This document shows, piece by piece, positions 35,368-45,000 of a DNA stretch of 64,000 nucleotides. Numbering within the stretch: position 1 is the stretch's first letter; each line of letters starts with the position of its first letter. The translations under genes were made by a program, and so were the position numbers. Below the pieces are notes generated by a model that saw nothing but the letters and a program-made list of their open reading frames with translations, made no database searches and was not told the origin of the DNA. This stretch comes from Rhodopirellula halodulae (lineage in GTDB: Bacteria; Planctomycetota; Planctomycetia; Pirellulales; Pirellulaceae): the NCBI RefSeq assembly GCF_020966775.1, contig NZ_JAJKFV010000002.1, positions 496,001-560,000 on the forward strand, given 5' to 3'.

Positions 35368-36711
35368 ACCGGTCAGGGCACCATCGCCGCAGAAATCGGG
35401 GTTTCCGAATGTCTTTTGGCCGAAGCCCATTTGCTCGGCGATCGTCAACAAGAATCGGTTGTGGGGAACCTTGCCGTAGTCTTTCGCACGCCCGGTTTGC
35501 AGGCCCAATCCGCCACCGACGCAAACAAACGGGATGTCGTTGCGGGTGTGCGAGTTGCCTTTGCCCAGTTCGTTGGTCCAAACAATCGTGGTGTGATCCA
35601 ACATCGATCCCTCGCCACCGGGTTCCGGCGTGTCCTGCAAACGTTTCGCCAAATGAGCGATTTGCTCGCAGTACCAAGTATTGATTCGAATCAGTTTTTC
35701 GTAAGCGTCTTCGTTCGAATCCGGTTCGTGTGACAGACCGTGGTGTCCTTCATCAATGTCCAACCATCGCATTCGAGGCTGGCCGACACTGTTGGTGATT
35801 TGGAACGTTGCTACGCGAGCGAAGTCGGCCGCCATGGCGCTCACCAACAACTCGGTTTGCATCCGAGTGATCTCGGGCATGTTGTCGTTTTGCACTTCCA
35901 CGTTCGGCGTCAATTCCGGAACCGCATGCCCCACGTTGTTGGTGCTGGCTTCCAATTCGATCTTCAAGTCTTTCTCGACTTTTCGCACCAACTCTACATG
36001 CTGTTGAAGCAGGTGACGATCTTCTGAACTGACCATGGATTCGATTTTCTTGAAATCGCCGGTCAAATCATCCAGCACGCTGGCCAGCAATTCTCGGTTC
36101 TTCGCTTGGCCGTAAAGCTTGTCAAACATCTTGTAGGGATCATCGATCGGAGCGACCGGTTGGTTCGCTCCCGCGTACGACATCCGCGTCCATGTGTCGG
36201 CCCGATCCGGAACCATCACGCCAAACTCCAACGATCCAAACCGAGTTCGCGTGGACGGATCAGCTTGCAATTGGTTCTTCAGGAATTGATCGATGCTGAT
36301 GCCCATCGACCACCCGGCGGGCGTATCACTGCCGCCTTGGATATCGCCGGGGAACAATTCGATTCCGGTCAACAGACATCCCATGCCTCGCATGTGACCA
36401 TCGCCATCACCTTGAATTTGGTTGCACAAACCTTTGATGGTCAGCGTTTGGTTCGCGAAAGGTTCCAGCGGCTTCAGAATGCGTTTGAATTCCAGCTTTT
36501 CCTCGCCCGCCGTGGGCCAGAAGTGTTTTGGAATCACACCATTGGGACTGAAGACGATGATCAATCGTTGACGCGGAGTCGCATCGGCGGCGAGTGCCAG
36601 ACTCGGCAGATTCATCGTGAAGTTCAGCGCGGCGGCGCTGATGCCGGTACGCTGCAAGAATCGACGTCGAGACAGACGTTTGGACTGTTGGCGTTTAGCA
36701 ATTTTTTCCAT
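35359..36711 (-). CDS. DUF1552 family exported protein
   Basis: The protein has 450 residues from the ATG at 36711; a TTG 9 bp upstream is a poorer start. A GGGAG box lies about 11 bp before the ATG, inside the end of the preceding gene. The N-terminus carries a twin-arginine signal ([18 protein letters not shown]). DUF1552 blocks are clear: '[18 protein letters not shown]', '[16 protein letters not shown]', '[15 protein letters not shown]' and '[19 protein letters not shown]'. It is distantly related in style to DUF1501. It follows the DUF1592-type cytochrome gene by 5 bp, its standard partner. The last codons and stop lie within repeat copy 2. Confidence 0.93.
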   Translation of the reverse strand: MEKIAKRQQSKRLSRRRFLQRTGISAAALNFTMNLPSLALAADATPRQRLIIVFSPNGVIPKHFWPTAGEEKLEFKRILKPLEPFANQTLTIKGLCNQIQGDGDGHMRGMGCLLTGIELFPGDIQGGSDTPAGWSMGISIDQFLKNQLQADPSTRTRFGSLEFGVMVPDRADTWTRMSYAGANQPVAPIDDPYKMFDKLYGQAKNRELLASVLDDLTGDFKKIESMVSSEDRHLLQQHVELVRKVEKDLKIELEASTNNVGHAVPELTPNVEVQNDNMPEITRMQTELLVSAMAADFARVATFQITNSVGQPRMRWLDIDEGHHGLSHEPDSNEDAYEKLIRINTWYCEQIAHLAKRLQDTPEPGGEGSMLDHTTIVWTNELGKGNSHTRNDIPFVCVGGGLGLQTGRAKDYGKVPHNRFLLTIAEQMGFGQKTFGNPDFCGDGALTGLV

Positions 36712-36716
36712 CGTTC

Positions 36717-39158
36717 TCAAGCTCCCACCGTTGATTGATTCTTGGCTGGTTTCTTCTCGTCGTTTGATTCGGGAAGCACATCGCTCGCCGCAATCACCGC
36801 AATCTCGATCAACAACTTCTGAATGTTGTAATCAGATTGCCGGAAGGTTTCGGTCAATTCATCCAACCGATGGGCGCCATAGGACGCCACCGGTTGCTTT
36901 ACAAAGTACTGGAACATTCGAGTCACAAAAGCTCGGTGCGTGTCGGGATTGGCAATTGCCACCTCCGCCAAACCGCGTGCTCCGGTGAATTCGATGCGTT
37001 CATCGTCGCGAGTCAGGTAACTTCCCGACGCATCGACGGGTTTCTTCATGTCTTGTTCGCGAAAACGTCCCACGGCGTCGAATTGCTCCAACGAAAACCC
37101 AAGCGGGTTGATCCGCGAGTGACATATTTGGCAACTCTCGGGACTGGTTTGCAATTCAACGCGTTCTCTGGTTGTCAGATCCGGATGCAGGTCAGGACTG
37201 AGCGGTGCAAAGGCTTCGTTCGGCGGACGCAGTGTACGTCCCATCACATGACGCAGCAAAAACACACCGCGATGAATCGGCGAAGTCGCCGAGTGATACG
37301 ACAACCGAGCCATCACCAAGGGATGCGTCAGCACACCGACGTGAGTCCGCGGATCGCCCACCGTGCGGGTCCATGTTTCGTCCGATTCGGCTGGCTTCCA
37401 CGCATCACCATAAAACTCGGTCAGACGTGGGTTCGTGTACGTCCAATCGGCTGCCAATAGCTGTCGAAAATCGCTGGTCTCGCTCCAAATGGTGTCGTCA
37501 AGGAATCGGTCCAACGACTCACGCAAATCAGCAATCAGTTCAGGAGTGAAACCCGGATACTTCTCATCGTCTTTGCGAAGATCGTCTTCCGGGCCAAGCT
37601 CCATCCAGTGATAGAGCATTTGTTTGAGCTTCGCCCGAGTTCGAGCGTCGTCCAGCATTCGTTCCGCAGAACGACGGATGACGGCCTCGTTGCTGAGTTG
37701 CCCCTTTTCAATCTGAGTCAACATCCAGCTTTCGGATGGCAACGAATCATGCAACACGAGTGCCAAACGATTCGCGGCTCTTTGTGAAACGCTGCGGTCC
37801 TGATCCAAGGTGGGATACAAAAAACGAGGTGACTTCAATGTCATCAACACCACTGATTTGATGATGTCCGACTCGTCTTCGAATGCGTCCATTGCCGGTC
37901 TGACAATACGTTGCGGTTCAGTCTCCGATTCATCGCCGCGATGCGCCACCGTGACGAAATCCGTCAAGAAGTTCTTCATTTTGTCCTGGCGAGAGCCTTC
38001 GTCTTTCTTGTGACGACGCAGGTACTCTTTCCACAGCTCATCCCGCATCGCTTCGGCCAATTCGATGGCCCCTTCGGTGACGGCGGAGTCCCAAGCGGTA
38101 TCGACCGAGATGCCTCGTTCAAAACCATAGCTGCTGTCATCCGGCGGCATCGTGGTCGCCATCTGCAGCACGGGCGGATTCCAACCGGGCATCATCGCCG
38201 ATGCGGGAATGATGGTTTCAACCCCGCCGGGTGGCACCCAAGAAAGCGAAATGGTTGCCGGAGGCGTTTCGCCCTTTCGTTTCCGTTGGTTCAAATCAAT
38301 TTTAAACGGGTACACACGCCCGGCCGTCAGCAACAACGTGCGACGAAACTCTTCACGGCCTTCGGACTGGACATGGTTGTCGATCAACTGTCGGCCGCCG
38401 TGGCCGAAGTCCATCGTGAACGAAGTCTTGCTGCGGACAATCAATTCATAGCGTCCCGTTTGCTCGATTCGCAGACCGCCTTCCCAATGAGCATGGAACT
38501 CGTCCCAAGCCACACCTTCACCGGGGCCTTCTTTGCCGAAGTCAAAATCGATCACGGGATCAACGCGTTCGATCTTTCGATTTTCTTTCTTCCAACCTTT
38601 GCCTTCGTAGATCGATACCTTCAACCCAGCTTCGTTGCGGTGGGTTTCCCAACGAGTGTTCTGCAGTCCAGCAAAGTGTGCATAGAGATCTGCCAAACTT
38701 TGACGGAACTGAACTCCCGTCAAACGTTGCAATGATTGTCGTGGTGGACGGTTCCGAATCTGAGCCGCTTCGCTGTAGAACGCGTGATGGATGTAAGCCG
38801 CAACCGCCGCGGCGTCTTCACCAACGCACAGATCGGGGTCTTCTTCCGGCATCGTGTCGACAATGATCTCGGTCAACTCACCGATGGAGCCATCACCGAC
38901 CAACGGATCGGGATAGTAGTCTTCGGTGCCGATGCCTTGTTCGCCGTGACACTGCAAACACTGTTCGGCGTAAATCTTCTTTCCAGAAGACAGCACGGGA
39001 TCCGCCGCGATCAATTCGTCCGCCGAATTCGACTCCGCAGCGGAAAGCGGCAAAGACAGACTCATCGCAACCACGGTCAAGAAGACCGGGACTCGTAGGA
39101 AGAACGTTTCGGCAAGAGCAGCGATCGATGCGCGTACCGATCGAGGGATGCAACGCAT
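36717..39158 (-). CDS. DUF1592/DUF1588/DUF1585 planctomycete cytochrome-like protein
   Basis: The protein has 813 residues. A signal segment lies at about 20-41. The first haem motif is CLQCH (residues 67-71, after 'GKKIYAEQ'). '[16 protein letters not shown]' marks DUF1587; a PA14-like beta domain spans about 190-330 ('[17 protein letters not shown]', '[13 protein letters not shown]'). DUF1592 follows ('[18 protein letters not shown]'), then DUF1588 ('[20 protein letters not shown]') with a second CxxCH (CQICH, about residue 673), and DUF1585 at the end ('[18 protein letters not shown]'). Role unknown; probably periplasmic or surface redox or binding. The next gene is DUF1552, 5 bp after the stop. 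Confidence 0.93.
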   Translation of the reverse strand: MRCIPRSVRASIAALAETFFLRVPVFLTVVAMSLSLPLSAAESNSADELIAADPVLSSGKKIYAEQCLQCHGEQGIGTEDYYPDPLVGDGSIGELTEIIVDTMPEEDPDLCVGEDAAAVAAYIHHAFYSEAAQIRNRPPRQSLQRLTGVQFRQSLADLYAHFAGLQNTRWETHRNEAGLKVSIYEGKGWKKENRKIERVDPVIDFDFGKEGPGEGVAWDEFHAHWEGGLRIEQTGRYELIVRSKTSFTMDFGHGGRQLIDNHVQSEGREEFRRTLLLTAGRVYPFKIDLNQRKRKGETPPATISLSWVPPGGVETIIPASAMMPGWNPPVLQMATTMPPDDSSYGFERGISVDTAWDSAVTEGAIELAEAMRDELWKEYLRRHKKDEGSRQDKMKNFLTDFVTVAHRGDESETEPQRIVRPAMDAFEDESDIIKSVVLMTLKSPRFLYPTLDQDRSVSQRAANRLALVLHDSLPSESWMLTQIEKGQLSNEAVIRRSAERMLDDARTRAKLKQMLYHWMELGPEDDLRKDDEKYPGFTPELIADLRESLDRFLDDTIWSETSDFRQLLAADWTYTNPRLTEFYGDAWKPAESDETWTRTVGDPRTHVGVLTHPLVMARLSYHSATSPIHRGVFLLRHVMGRTLRPPNEAFAPLSPDLHPDLTTRERVELQTSPESCQICHSRINPLGFSLEQFDAVGRFREQDMKKPVDASGSYLTRDDERIEFTGARGLAEVAIANPDTHRAFVTRMFQYFVKQPVASYGAHRLDELTETFRQSDYNIQKLLIEIAVIAASDVLPESNDEKKPAKNQSTVGA

Positions 39159-39496
39159 GGGAATCTGGGCAGGAATGTTTGTGAATCCGAAAGGTGGGAA
39201 CCAGAAAGCTGGCGGGATTCAGCTCGGGTGGGATTGTCCATTTTAGGCAACCTAGGCGGCAAAGACACCCCGAAAACCTCGATTTCGAGCTGACGCACCC
39301 CCAGACAGGGTCGTTTGGGGGACCGCGTAACCTTCCATCCTGGACGTTTTTGACCCATTTCGGGCTTTCGACCGATTTGCCCCATTCGATAGGCTCGGCA
39401 AATCGGCTTCCGCTGATCCAGTGAGTCCCCATTCAATTGGCCGGCCAATCCGATTGGCCCGATGGTCCGCCTCCACATTTGATACGAGCGTCAAGG
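39159..39496. other. Divergent intergenic region with inverted repeats (338 bp)
   Basis: The region holds the promoters of the DUF1592-DUF1552 pair (minus) and the TIGR03009 gene (plus). Two perfect inverted repeats stand out: CCGATTTGCC / GGCAAATCGG at 39372-39406 (10-bp arms, 15-nt spacer) and the 14-bp palindrome ATTGGCCGGCCAAT at 39436-39449. No coding sequence is supported. Confidence 0.45.
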
Positions 39497-40474
39497 ATGA
39501 TGCGTTTGAATTTCTCGGTGTTTCGCCGCCCGTTTTCCTCACGCCCCGCTTTGCTCGCCGCCGCGTGCGGTGTCGCGAGTGTGGTGATGACGAGCCTTCC
39601 CCTGATGGCTCAAACCCGCGGTGCGGCCCCCGCTCAATCGCAATCCACCCAAGCGGCGACCAATCCCAACGCGGCTCCGTTTCCACCGCTCAGTGCCGCC
39701 GAGCAGCAACGACTCGACCAAATCTTGTCGGCTTGGGAACAACAGAGCCAAGGCACCAAGACACTTGAGTGCGAATTCAAACGTTGGCACTTCGATTTGT
39801 TCGCTGCACCCGCGGGTATCTACGCCAACAAAGCCGAAGGCGTGATCAAGTACGCCAATCCCGACAAAGGCTTGTTCCAAGTCAAAGCGGTCGTCAGTTA
39901 CGACGGCAAGGACGAGAACGGCAAACCCAAATATTCGGCCAAACCAGGTCTCTATGGAGAACACTGGGTTTGCACCGGAACCGAGTTGAAGGAATTCGAC
40001 CACGCGACCAAGCAGTGCAAGATCCAGCAACTGCCGCCACACATGCAGGGACAGAACATCATCGAGAGCCCGCTGCCGTTTGTCTTCAATGCCAACGCGC
40101 AACAGATCAAAGAACGGTACTGGGTCCAACCGATGCAGTCACCCAAACCCGAATTGATTTTGATCGCGGCTTACCCGAAACACCAAGCCGACCGAGCTCA
40201 ATACAAGGTCGTGCAAATTGCTTTGGACGCAAAGACGTTCCTACCGCAAGCGTTGATCATGTACGCCCCCAACTTCGATCAAAAGAATCAACCCAAGTGG
40301 GACCACTACGAGTTCACCAACGTGAAACGCAACTCGATCAACGCCAGCCTGCGTAAGTTGTTCTTGCAAAACTTCATCGATCAAGAACCACCTTCGGACT
40401 GGAAGGTCTTCCGCGACAACTACACCGGACCAGCCCAAATTGCAGACGGCGAAAACCAAACTCGCCGAAAGTAA
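39497..40474 (+). CDS. TIGR03009 family secreted planctomycete protein
   Basis: The protein has about 325 residues. Start ATGATG at 39497; the upstream frame adds non-coding-like residues. A signal peptide is evident (LLAAACGVASVVMTSLPLMA). A Gln/Ala/Pro-rich linker is followed by the TIGR03009 body: 'LDQILSAWEQQSQGTKTLEC', 'EGVIKYANPDKGLFQV', 'EHWVCTGTELKEFDHATKQC' and 'ESPLPFVFNANAQQIKERYW'. The fold looks like the LolA/outer-membrane lipoprotein carrier class, which is an inference. This family is nearly confined to planctomycetes and has no known function. An intrinsic terminator follows. Confidence 0.88.
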   Translation: MMRLNFSVFRRPFSSRPALLAAACGVASVVMTSLPLMAQTRGAAPAQSQSTQAATNPNAAPFPPLSAAEQQRLDQILSAWEQQSQGTKTLECEFKRWHFDLFAAPAGIYANKAEGVIKYANPDKGLFQVKAVVSYDGKDENGKPKYSAKPGLYGEHWVCTGTELKEFDHATKQCKIQQLPPHMQGQNIIESPLPFVFNANAQQIKERYWVQPMQSPKPELILIAAYPKHQADRAQYKVVQIALDAKTFLPQALIMYAPNFDQKNQPKWDHYEFTNVKRNSINASLRKLFLQNFIDQEPPSDWKVFRDNYTGPAQIADGENQTRRK

Positions 40475-40531
40475 TTCAGCTCAACTCATTGATGTAGATT
40501 GGCCACTCTTGGCCGACTGAGCCCAACCAAG

Positions 40532-40559
40532 GCTCGGCTATTCACGGCCGAGCTTTTTT
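40532..40559 (+). terminator. Rho-independent terminator after the TIGR03009 gene
   Basis: GCTCGGC pairs with GCCGAGC (7 bp) around an 8-nt loop and is followed by six T. It separates this gene from the convergent larC. Confidence 0.88.
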
Positions 40560-40577
40560 CATTGGCAACGAGCGAAC

Positions 40578-41768
40578 TCACTTCGTTGCGTCGAACGCCG
40601 ACTGTGCTTCCTGACGAATCTGGTCGGCGGTCTTGTTCGTTTCGCGGCACAATCGTTGAACCTCATCGTTTTCCAACGAGAATCTCAACGAACCATCCGG
40701 TAGGCGCACGGTCTTTCCCGTCGCCGGCCCATCCGGCGTTTGCACGGTTTGTTGTTCGCGAGGCAACTTCGATCGATCCATCTCCGTGCGGCGAATGCCA
40801 ATCGTGCTGGTGTGCGTGAACAGCAACGTTTGCAACGCATCGATCTTGGCCGGTTCGCAAAGCACCGCGACCGTGCTTGCCAAACGTCCCTTCTTCATCA
40901 CGATCGGCGTTTGCCACACATCCAACGCACCTTGCTGCATCAGGGCTTCGGAAACGTTTGCCAGTTGCTCCGGCGAAGCATCGTCGATGTTGCTTTCGAG
41001 CAATGTCACTCGATCCGTTTCCAATTTGCTCGACGACGCTCCTTTGACTGACTCACCCAGCGTCACTCGCAAGATGTTGGCTTGGCCTTCCAAGTCTCGC
41101 GTTCCCGAACCGTAGCCGACTCGCAGCGGAGTCATCGCTGGGGCCGGTCCAAAGGAACTCGCGAGAGTCTTGATGATCGCGGCTCCGGTGGGAGTCGTCA
41201 GCTCGGATTCGATATCACAAGCCATGATCGGGACACCGGTCAGAATCTCTGCGGTCGCGGGTGCCGGTACCGCGACACGTCCGTGGTCGATGGTGATCGC
41301 ACCGGTGCCGGTCGGAATGTGAGACGAGGTGACTCGCGAAATGTCCAATGCGTCGATGGCGATCGCGACACCCACGATGTCCGCGATCGAGTCAATCGCG
41401 CCCACCTCGTGAAAGTGGACTTTGCGAAGCGTGCAACCGTGCACTTTGGCTTCGGCTTCGCCGACACACAGAAAGATCTTCTTCGCCAAAGCCTTCGCCG
41501 AATCGTTGATGTCGGCGGCTTGGTCGATCATCTCGTCAATGTGGTGCAGGTGGCGGTGAGCCTTTTCCTCCGGATGGTCCACATAGATTTGGATCGCGCG
41601 GAAACCGCACTTTTTGACTTCCTCGGTGCGTAGCTTCAGCTCCGGCAATTTCAGCGATTGAAGTCCCTGCTGGATCTGATCGGCGGGCACGCCCAAATCG
41701 ATCAGGGCTCCCAACGTCATGTCACCGCTGATTCCCGACAGACAATCAAAATGAAGTGTTTTGTTCAT
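40578..41768 (-). CDS. larC: Nickel pincer cofactor biosynthesis protein LarC
   Basis: The protein has 396 residues from the ATG at 41768, which begins the conserved 'HFDCLSGISGDMTLGALIDL'. LarC (formerly DUF111) inserts nickel into the pincer nucleotide of lactate racemase and related enzymes in a CTP-dependent step. Further blocks are 'HFHEVGAIDSIADIVGVAIA', 'STPTGAAI'-like 'ELTTPTGAAIIKTLASSFGP' and 'LLESNIDDASPEQLANVSEA'. No larA, larB or larE gene lies in the window, so the cofactor user is elsewhere. Divergent from the LOG-family gene. Confidence 0.93.
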   Translation of the reverse strand: MNKTLHFDCLSGISGDMTLGALIDLGVPADQIQQGLQSLKLPELKLRTEEVKKCGFRAIQIYVDHPEEKAHRHLHHIDEMIDQAADINDSAKALAKKIFLCVGEAEAKVHGCTLRKVHFHEVGAIDSIADIVGVAIAIDALDISRVTSSHIPTGTGAITIDHGRVAVPAPATAEILTGVPIMACDIESELTTPTGAAIIKTLASSFGPAPAMTPLRVGYGSGTRDLEGQANILRVTLGESVKGASSSKLETDRVTLLESNIDDASPEQLANVSEALMQQGALDVWQTPIVMKKGRLASTVAVLCEPAKIDALQTLLFTHTSTIGIRRTEMDRSKLPREQQTVQTPDGPATGKTVRLPDGSLRFSLENDEVQRLCRETNKTADQIRQEAQSAFDATK

Positions 41769-41923
41769 GCCGCCAGTGGAGCAAAACGGAGCCGTTTCAC
41801 CAAGCCACCCACGAACCAAACGTCGCTGGTCGTCGTTCTACAATCGCGTTCCGGTGAACACCCGATTCGTGGTACCCTGTCCGCCCGTCGCAACCTGCTG
41901 ATCTTCTTTTCTGGACGCTTTTC

Positions 41924-42997
41924 ATGACTGACGACCCAAAGAATTTGCCCGCCGAAGCCATTGGGGAAGATGAACTGCAACGTCCTCAACCGATCGATGA
42001 TCCGATTTCGGACAATCAATCGCAGGACCTGTTTCAAGTCATGCGACACACCATCGAGCGTCTCGAGAAAGACCAGACCGCTCGCGGCGATGTGAAGATT
42101 CTTTCACGAACCCTTCGCGAATTGCGTTACGCGTTCAAAGTCTTTCGGCCTTATCGCCGTCGACGCAAAGTCACCATCTTTGGATCTGCCCGGACGGCTC
42201 CCGATCGTCCCGACTATCAAGCGGCCGTGGACCTGGGTCGTCGCATGGCGGCTCACGGTTGGATGGTGATCACCGGAGCCGGTGGCGGCATCATGGAAGC
42301 CGGTCACAAAGGCGCGGGACGCGACGCGTCGATGGGTCTGAACATCATGCTGCCGTTCGAACAAGGCGCGAACGAGTTCATCGAAAACGATCCCAAACTG
42401 GTCACGCTGAAGTACTTCTTCACTCGCAAGTTGATGTTTTTGAAAGAGTGCAGCGGCATCGTCTGCCTGCCTGGCGGGTTCGGCACGCTGGATGAAGGCT
42501 TGGAAGTTCTGACGCTGCTGCAAACCGGCAAACAAACCATGATGCCGTTGATCTTTTTGGATCACCCCGGCGGCAGTTATTGGAAGGACTTGGGCAAGTT
42601 CTTTGACAAACAACTGATGTGCAACGGGATGATCAGTCCCGAGGATGTGGCACTCTACAAAATCACGAACTCAGTCGACGACGCGGTCGAGGAACTGTTG
42701 ACGTTCTACGACGTCTATCACTCTCAACGTTACGTTCGCGAACAGTTGGTGTTGCGGATGAAACGCAAGCTGACGGACGAACAGCTCGCGCAAATCCAGG
42801 ACGAATTCGCGGACATCGTGAAGAGCGGCACGTTCGAGCAAACGGGACCGCTGCCGCAAGAAGCCAGCGAACCCGAATTGGCCGAGCTGCCACGATTGGT
42901 GTTCCATTTCAATCGCCGCAGTCTGGGCCGCTTGCGAATGTTGATCAACCAAATCAACGGGCACCCGCTGACCACCACCCCCGACCCCGAATGCTAA
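41924..42997 (+). CDS. LOG family protein (TIGR00730-like nucleotide phosphoribohydrolase)
   Basis: The protein has 357 residues. The Rossmann-like LOG domain spans about 85-260. It contains 'KVTIFGSARTAPDRPDYQAA', 'WMVITGAGGGIMEAGHKGAG' and the catalytic 'CLPGGFGTLDEGLEVL' (PGGxGTxxE). LOG enzymes cleave ribose-5-phosphate from (cytokinin) nucleotides. The protein is longer than the usual ~190 residues, with an N-terminal helical stretch and a C-terminal extension of about 90 residues, so it belongs to the larger bacterial subgroup. The natural substrate is not known. Confidence 0.9.
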   Translation: MTDDPKNLPAEAIGEDELQRPQPIDDPISDNQSQDLFQVMRHTIERLEKDQTARGDVKILSRTLRELRYAFKVFRPYRRRRKVTIFGSARTAPDRPDYQAAVDLGRRMAAHGWMVITGAGGGIMEAGHKGAGRDASMGLNIMLPFEQGANEFIENDPKLVTLKYFFTRKLMFLKECSGIVCLPGGFGTLDEGLEVLTLLQTGKQTMMPLIFLDHPGGSYWKDLGKFFDKQLMCNGMISPEDVALYKITNSVDDAVEELLTFYDVYHSQRYVREQLVLRMKRKLTDEQLAQIQDEFADIVKSGTFEQTGPLPQEASEPELAELPRLVFHFNRRSLGRLRMLINQINGHPLTTTPDPEC

Positions 42998-43423
42998 CGA
43001 GGGCTGAGGGCTGAGGGCTGAGGGCTGAGGGCTGAGGGCTGAGGGCTGAGGGCTGAGGTTTAGCCATCGCATTGTTAGCGGTGCGGCGCAAGCCGCCTGG
43101 TACCGATTCGCACAAATTTCGTGACTCGTTCCAACATCATCGTAGGCCGTACCGAAGCGAAGCGGAGCTCCGGCACCCGCCCAGCGTCTTTTCAAAAAGC
43201 ACCCACGCGGCGGTAATACCATCCAGCCTTCTGGACAAGCTCATCACCGCTTTGCCGGCCGATCAGCCTGTCGACAGCATCCACTTCCTCGCGTCCCGTG
43301 CCGCAACAAACACGGGGGTTTGGAAGAGGAATTCGCCCGCGACTCAAATGTTGGCATCCGCCGCACAGAAGCCTTAAGCTGAAACTTGGTTTCCATCCCC
43401 AACGCAGCTGACAAGGATCTCTG
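42998..43423. other. Repeat-bearing intergenic region (426 bp)
   Basis: Between the LOG gene and the aldehyde dehydrogenase gene. It holds a heptanucleotide array (43001-43058), a small perfect hairpin GCGGC-GCAA-GCCGC at about 43083-43096 with a GNRA-type loop, and a purine-rich stretch around 43150-43190 (CGAAGCGAAGCGGAGCTCCG). Short frames here show no protein features. The promoter of the aldehyde dehydrogenase gene must lie here, but I see no clear boxes. Confidence 0.4.
43001..43058. repeat. Heptanucleotide tandem repeat (GGGCTGA) x 8.3
   Basis: Eight exact consecutive copies of GGGCTGA plus two further bases, starting a few bases after the LOG stop codon. A seven-base unit in a non-coding position is a typical slippage-prone microsatellite. 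Confidence 0.95.
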
Positions 43424-44893
43424 ATGTCGACAATGCTTCCGGAAATAGCACCCCCGAAAGTCCGCCACACCCAGCTTTTTATCGACGGCCAGTGGCGTGA
43501 TTCGGCCAGCGGAAAGACCTTTGCCACGATCAACCCGGCAACCGAAGAAGAGATCGTCCAAGTCGCCGAAGGTGACAAGGAAGACATCGACGCGGCGGTG
43601 AAGGCGGCTCGCAAAGCGTTCGATTCCGGACCTTGGCGAACGATGGACGCTCGGGATCGCGGTCGGTTGATGATGAAGCTTGCCGATGCGATCGAAAATG
43701 AGATCGATGAACTGGCTCAACTCGAAACGCTCGACAACGGCAAACCCCTTCGCGAATCACGGCATGCGGATTTGCCCTTGGTAATCGACGCGCTGCGTTA
43801 CTACGCCGGCTATGCCGACAAGATCCAGGGCGAAACGGTTCCTATTCGTGGCAACTACCTGTGCTACACACGGAAAGAACCAGTCGGGGTGGTCGGTCAA
43901 ATCATCCCGTGGAACTTTCCCATGTTGATGGTCGCCTGGAAGTGGGGACCGGCACTCGCCGCCGGCTGCACCATCGTGATGAAGCCAGCCGAACAAACAC
44001 CGTTGACTTGCCTGCGGATGGCTCAGCTCGCCAAAGAAGTTGGCTTTCCCGATGGCGTCATCAATGTCGTTCCCGGCTTTGGTCCGACCGCGGGAGGTGC
44101 CTTGGTCGACCATCCCGGCGTCGACAAAATCGCGTTCACGGGCGAGCACCGCACGGCTCAGTTGATCATGAAGAACTCGGCTCAGTCACTCAAACGGTTG
44201 ACGTTTGAACTGGGTGGTAAGAGTCCCAACGTGATTTTCAGCGACGCGGATTTGGACGCTGCTGTGCAAGGCAGTTTCGTGGGTCTGTATCTAAACCAAG
44301 GCCAATGTTGCTGTGCCGGCAGTCGCGTCTTCGTCGAAGAATCCATTCACGAAGCCTTCGTTGAAAAGCTCACTGAGCTCACGAACAAACGCGTCGTTGG
44401 TAACCCGTTCGAACAGGCCACCGAACAAGGTCCCCAGATCGACCAAGCCCAATTCGACAAAATCATGAGCTACATCGACAAAGGCAACCAGCAAGGTGCG
44501 TCCTGCGTCAGTGGTGGCAAACGTTCCGGTGATCGTGGTTACTTCATTGAACCAACCGTCTTCACCGACGTTCAGGACGACATGGCGATCGCGCGTGATG
44601 AGATCTTTGGTCCGGTGATGAGCGTGTTGTCGTTCAAGGACAGCGAAGACATTTTGAAACGAGCCAATGACACGATGTTTGGCTTGGCCGCCGCTGTGTG
44701 GACACAAGACATCAAGAAAGCGCACCATTTCGCGGCCAACGTTCGCGCAGGAACCGTGTGGGTCAACTGCTACGATGTCTTTGACGCCGCCGCACCGTTC
44801 GGCGGATTCAAGATGAGTGGGCAAGGCCGCGAACTCGGAACCGAAGGCCTGAAGCCTTATTTGGAAAGCAAAACCGTGACGGTCGCGCTTTAA
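43424..44893 (+). CDS. Aldehyde dehydrogenase family protein
   Basis: The protein has 489 residues. It is an NAD(P)-dependent oxidation enzyme for aldehydes, probably cytosolic. Key parts are '[20 protein letters not shown]', the general base E262 in '[11 protein letters not shown]', and the nucleophile C296 in '[16 protein letters not shown]', which is close to animal ALDH1/ALDH2. The cofactor loop that usually reads FTGSTxxG is here FTGEHRTAQ (residues 238-246). The C-terminal '[15 protein letters not shown]' is standard. An intrinsic terminator follows about 50 bp after the stop. No partner gene suggests a specific substrate. Confidence 0.95.
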   Translation: MSTMLPEIAPPKVRHTQLFIDGQWRDSASGKTFATINPATEEEIVQVAEGDKEDIDAAVKAARKAFDSGPWRTMDARDRGRLMMKLADAIENEIDELAQLETLDNGKPLRESRHADLPLVIDALRYYAGYADKIQGETVPIRGNYLCYTRKEPVGVVGQIIPWNFPMLMVAWKWGPALAAGCTIVMKPAEQTPLTCLRMAQLAKEVGFPDGVINVVPGFGPTAGGALVDHPGVDKIAFTGEHRTAQLIMKNSAQSLKRLTFELGGKSPNVIFSDADLDAAVQGSFVGLYLNQGQCCCAGSRVFVEESIHEAFVEKLTELTNKRVVGNPFEQATEQGPQIDQAQFDKIMSYIDKGNQQGASCVSGGKRSGDRGYFIEPTVFTDVQDDMAIARDEIFGPVMSVLSFKDSEDILKRANDTMFGLAAAVWTQDIKKAHHFAANVRAGTVWVNCYDVFDAAAPFGGFKMSGQGRELGTEGLKPYLESKTVTVAL

Positions 44894-44939
44894 AGCAGCG
44901 TCGAATCACTCGGAGTTGAGAGCATTCAACATCCGCCGA

Positions 44940-44978
44940 AGCAACGGGCCCACCAACAGACGGCTCGTTGCTTTTTTT
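44940..44978 (+). terminator. Rho-independent terminator after aldehyde dehydrogenase
   Basis: AGCAACG pairs with CGTTGCT (7 bp) around a 19-nt loop, followed by a run of T up to 44978. The long loop makes it less certain than the other two, but its place just after the gene and before a convergent gene fits. Confidence 0.75.
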
Positions 44979-45000
44979 GACTTCGCTTTTTTGGTGAATC

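Noticed and set aside
43001-43058. CRISPR-like short repeats
   Set aside because: The repeats are adjacent heptamers with no spacers and there are no cas genes.
43072-43377. Possible small gene after the heptamer array
   Set aside because: Low-complexity, basic composition, TTG start without ribosome site, overlapping hairpin repeats; no support.
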